Assembly: GCF_000003605.2 (NCBI RefSeq)
Contig: NW_003155239.1
Span: 436,035 to 500,034, forward strand
Direction of reading: 5' to 3'
DNA: 64,000 nt
Origin: Saccoglossus kowalevskii
Lineage: Eukaryota; Hemichordata; Enteropneusta; Harrimaniidae
The position numbers and the translations under genes are program-made. Every line of letters begins with the position of its first letter. Positions within the stretch are counted from its first letter, which is position 1. The notes under the pieces were generated by a model. The model did not search any database. It worked only from the letters and a program-made list of their open reading frames with translations, and was not told where the DNA came from. Shown piece after piece: positions 61,501-64,000 of the stretch.

Positions 61501-64000
61501 ATATAGAAAGTACAGCAGTGCTAGAGAAACTTTGCAGAAATCACGTCTGCATTTAAATGAATAATTCATTTTTTAATACCGGTCTTTTGATACCCGAAAC
61601 CTATAATCTGCTACGTACTCATAAAAAATGCAATGGCATTATAGTAATATCTCAACTTCTCGACTTCAGTGTAAATTCTGCAAAACACATACAACAAAAG
61701 AGTAGAGAATCCCCCTGAGTGAGACTGTCATCCCTGGAAAAGACCAATGTAATGGTCTTACTATTAGCATTTTTTTGCTTAGATCTCTTTCGACCTGATG
61801 GCTTCCTTGTTGTTACAACAATTGCTGTCTAATTGGTCAGCAATACGGTCATACTTTAATACTTCTCACATGTTTGAGTAGCTGCACTTTCTCTGATTTC
61901 ATTAAAATATTAGAAACTAATTTTTAATTTTAATTTTAAGCAGATACCAAATAGTTTTCAAACTTATATAATTTAACTTGAAAAAATAGTTATGTTTGTA
62001 TTCTTGCTAATATGTAAAAGAATAAAAAAAAAAGTTACAAAATGTTTTGAAACTAGATAAAAAGTTTAATTACAGTTTTATTTTCTTAAAGCAAGATTCA
62101 ATTCTGTATACGTGTAAACATTGAAGCAATTTTTATTTTGGGTGAACTGAATTGTTTATTAAAAAGTTCAAGACATTGCTGTATCCGTGCGTTGTTTGTG
62201 TCAGCAACTAGCCCGGCAACCAATCACAGAGCTGAGACCTGGACACCAAGGATCGCTCATCAGTGATTGTTTTTGTCTGGAGTTTTGTGTTTGATATAGA
62301 ATTACTTTTTCCACTTGTTTCAAATTTCCTTGTACAAGTGAGCGGGGACCGTCTGATCAAGTGCACAGGCATATCTGGTTCCAAAACGTGGGGCGTCTTT
62401 ACCGCATTAGACATCCCACCCTCAGTAATACAGACAAAACTCCACTGTGTTGAGGCAGCAGATTTGTTATATGAGCATTAATACATTAAAAGTACTGTCA
62501 CCATGACGACATAATCAGTTCATCTCGGCTCAGGCTTATCCATCACACATGTTTGCACAAAAAAGTTTTTGTGTTAATGTTGTCAGGATATTTGATTGAT
62601 TACAGAGAAAAGTGAGAAAGTGAAAATTGGAGATCAGAGAAAAAGGCGTCAAATAATAAATGTATAAGGTTCTGGTGCTGTCTGGCTAAAACAAATCACA
62701 GAGATCAAACATCTCTAATTTTTGACAACTTAAATAAAAGTATAACAATTTTCTAAAACTGATTTTTTCAGGAAATTATGATGGAAAATGGTGATGATGT
62801 TCAATCATCCCGCAGTCAGTCCTAGGGTGGGTGGTTTGATTATTGGACTGCTTCCTGCAAAAGTGTTGTAAAGTCCTCCCCTTAGTAGAAAAACAGCAAA
62901 TTTTTTGTTAAAAACCCTCTCCTTCTATTGACTTCCATGCACTCTTAAAAGTTTCCAAAACTCCAGCTCCCTATGATAATATATACAACACGGTCCAACT
63001 TCTATTTAGATGTAAACAGTTTACATAGCTGATACAATCACCGAACACCAGCTGATTACTACACCTACGAAAAATGTACTACATAATATCTCAGATGATA
63101 CCGACAAGGCATCATTTTACGACATTGCGTGATCAGCCAGCGCTAGAAACCCAAAATGCAGGCTGGTATGTGAGTAGAGCAGTACGCCACTGATCCATAT
63201 CCATGATATGATGAGAGACAAGTTAAAGCTTGCCACCATCAAAAGCAACCAATCAGAGGCTGAGGAGCTAAAACAGTTCCACCAAGTCAGATTCATAGGG
63301 TTAGGGCCTTAATTTTTTCTGTTTGCTATAATCTTTTTTATTTTTGCAATGTTTGTTGTTTTATCAAATAAACAAATTTAACTTTTTGAACACAAGAATT
63401 TTTCAATTTTTTTGTATTTGCCTGTAATTTATTTTTTTAACATAATTTCATGTTTTCAAAATTGAAATCTGAAAAAAAATGAAGTAGGTTTATTTTCAGA
63501 AAGGTGACGATAGTTTACTTCAGCGTTTAAAGATTTAAGGCCTGCTGTGTATCACTGAGGCAGAAATCAGGTAGGACACTCATACATTTGCAATTTACAA
63601 TTTTTTTTCCACAAATCTGGATAAATTGGGCACACAATCCATCACACAACATTGCATATCACACAAATTACTTTTAACAACTTGCACTCCCATGACCTTT
63701 CACCTCTATGCATCTTATTAACCTTAAACATGTTATTTTTCAACTTTGACCCTGCATTGGGCAAAGTTGTGAATTTACGACGCAATAAACTTTCAAAAGA
63801 CTAAATTACCATCATTCAAAAAAAAAACCAAAAAAAAAACCACATTATTTATCGTTTCAGAAGCAATTTGGGGAATCTTTTCGAGATCAAGTGCAGTCCA
63901 TTTATCAGATGCGGAACAAGGGGAATTAAAAACGTGGATTACAATCATGACAGGGATCATAACAAAATTCATGCTGGATAGTATGTCAGTAGCGAACGAG

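Larger units (their letters stand above)
31261..64000 (-). other. Long non-coding stretch upstream of COE exon 7a, probably a single large intron
   Basis: I searched by eye for the expected upstream COE exons (AHFEKQPPSNLRKSNFFHF, YVRLIDSMTKQ, EGQDKNPEMCRVLLTHE, RCCDKKSCGNRNETPSDP) on both strands and found none. If the gene is intact, the intron before exon 7 exceeds 32.9 kb. Vertebrate EBF genes also have very long introns in this part. It contains poly-T and poly-A tracts, G runs, a 44-bp minisatellite, a gap, a MITE-like element and several balanced-composition blocks listed separately. Confidence 0.6.

Noticed and set aside
31261-64000. COE exons 1-6
   Set aside because: Looked for the conserved peptides of the N-terminal half and the zinc knuckle on both strands; none seen, so not annotated.
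1-64000. CRISPR arrays, operons, tRNA or rRNA genes
   Set aside because: The DNA is animal nuclear sequence; the tandem repeats seen have no spacer structure, and no cloverleaf or rRNA core was recognised.

Overview
The window is animal nuclear DNA: A+T-rich, intron-rich, with many homopolymer tracts, microsatellites, fold-back repeats, a decayed LINE and two assembly gaps (12739-13396 and 47235-47875). There are no operons or bacterial gene spacing. One real gene is recognisable, on the minus strand: a COE/EBF (Collier/Olf-1/EBF) transcription factor. It has only one HLH helix-2 exon (vertebrate EBFs carry two copies of that helix) and no TPSYLEH-type insert, so this is an invertebrate gene. 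Its similarity to vertebrate EBF in the C-terminal half suggests an invertebrate deuterostome such as a hemichordate. That placement is inference.

Layout on the + strand. 1-16.2 kb: gene-poor DNA downstream of COE, with a LINE relic (about 2.39-3.13 kb), fold-back elements (4.15, 5.95, 10.4, 14.4 and 15.5 kb), AAT and ATTT microsatellites (10.6-10.95 kb) and a TIR transposon (12.24-13.76 kb) that holds the first gap. 16.5-31.1 kb: the 3' half of COE, read from right to left, from the end of the DNA-binding domain through IPT/TIG and HLH to the C-terminal tail. 31.1-64 kb: I find no further COE exon, so this is probably one very long intron or 5' region. It holds two minisatellites, the second gap, a MITE-like element and several compositionally balanced blocks that could be regulatory.

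The most interesting feature is a tandem pair of 82-nt exons at 30872-31075. They are alternative versions of the same 27-residue piece of the COE DNA-binding domain, about 85% identical in DNA and differing at four residues. The intron between them is only 40 nt. Using both copies shifts the frame into an early stop, and using neither also shifts the frame. This is the architecture of mutually exclusive splicing: a genome-encoded switch in the DNA-binding surface of COE. A 14-copy, 10-bp minisatellite rich in UnAy-like motifs lies just upstream of the pair.

Exons 1-6 of the family (N terminus, first part of the DNA-binding domain, zinc knuckle) are not in the window. Splice phases agree across all eight coding positions, giving about 418 residues to the stop at 16524.
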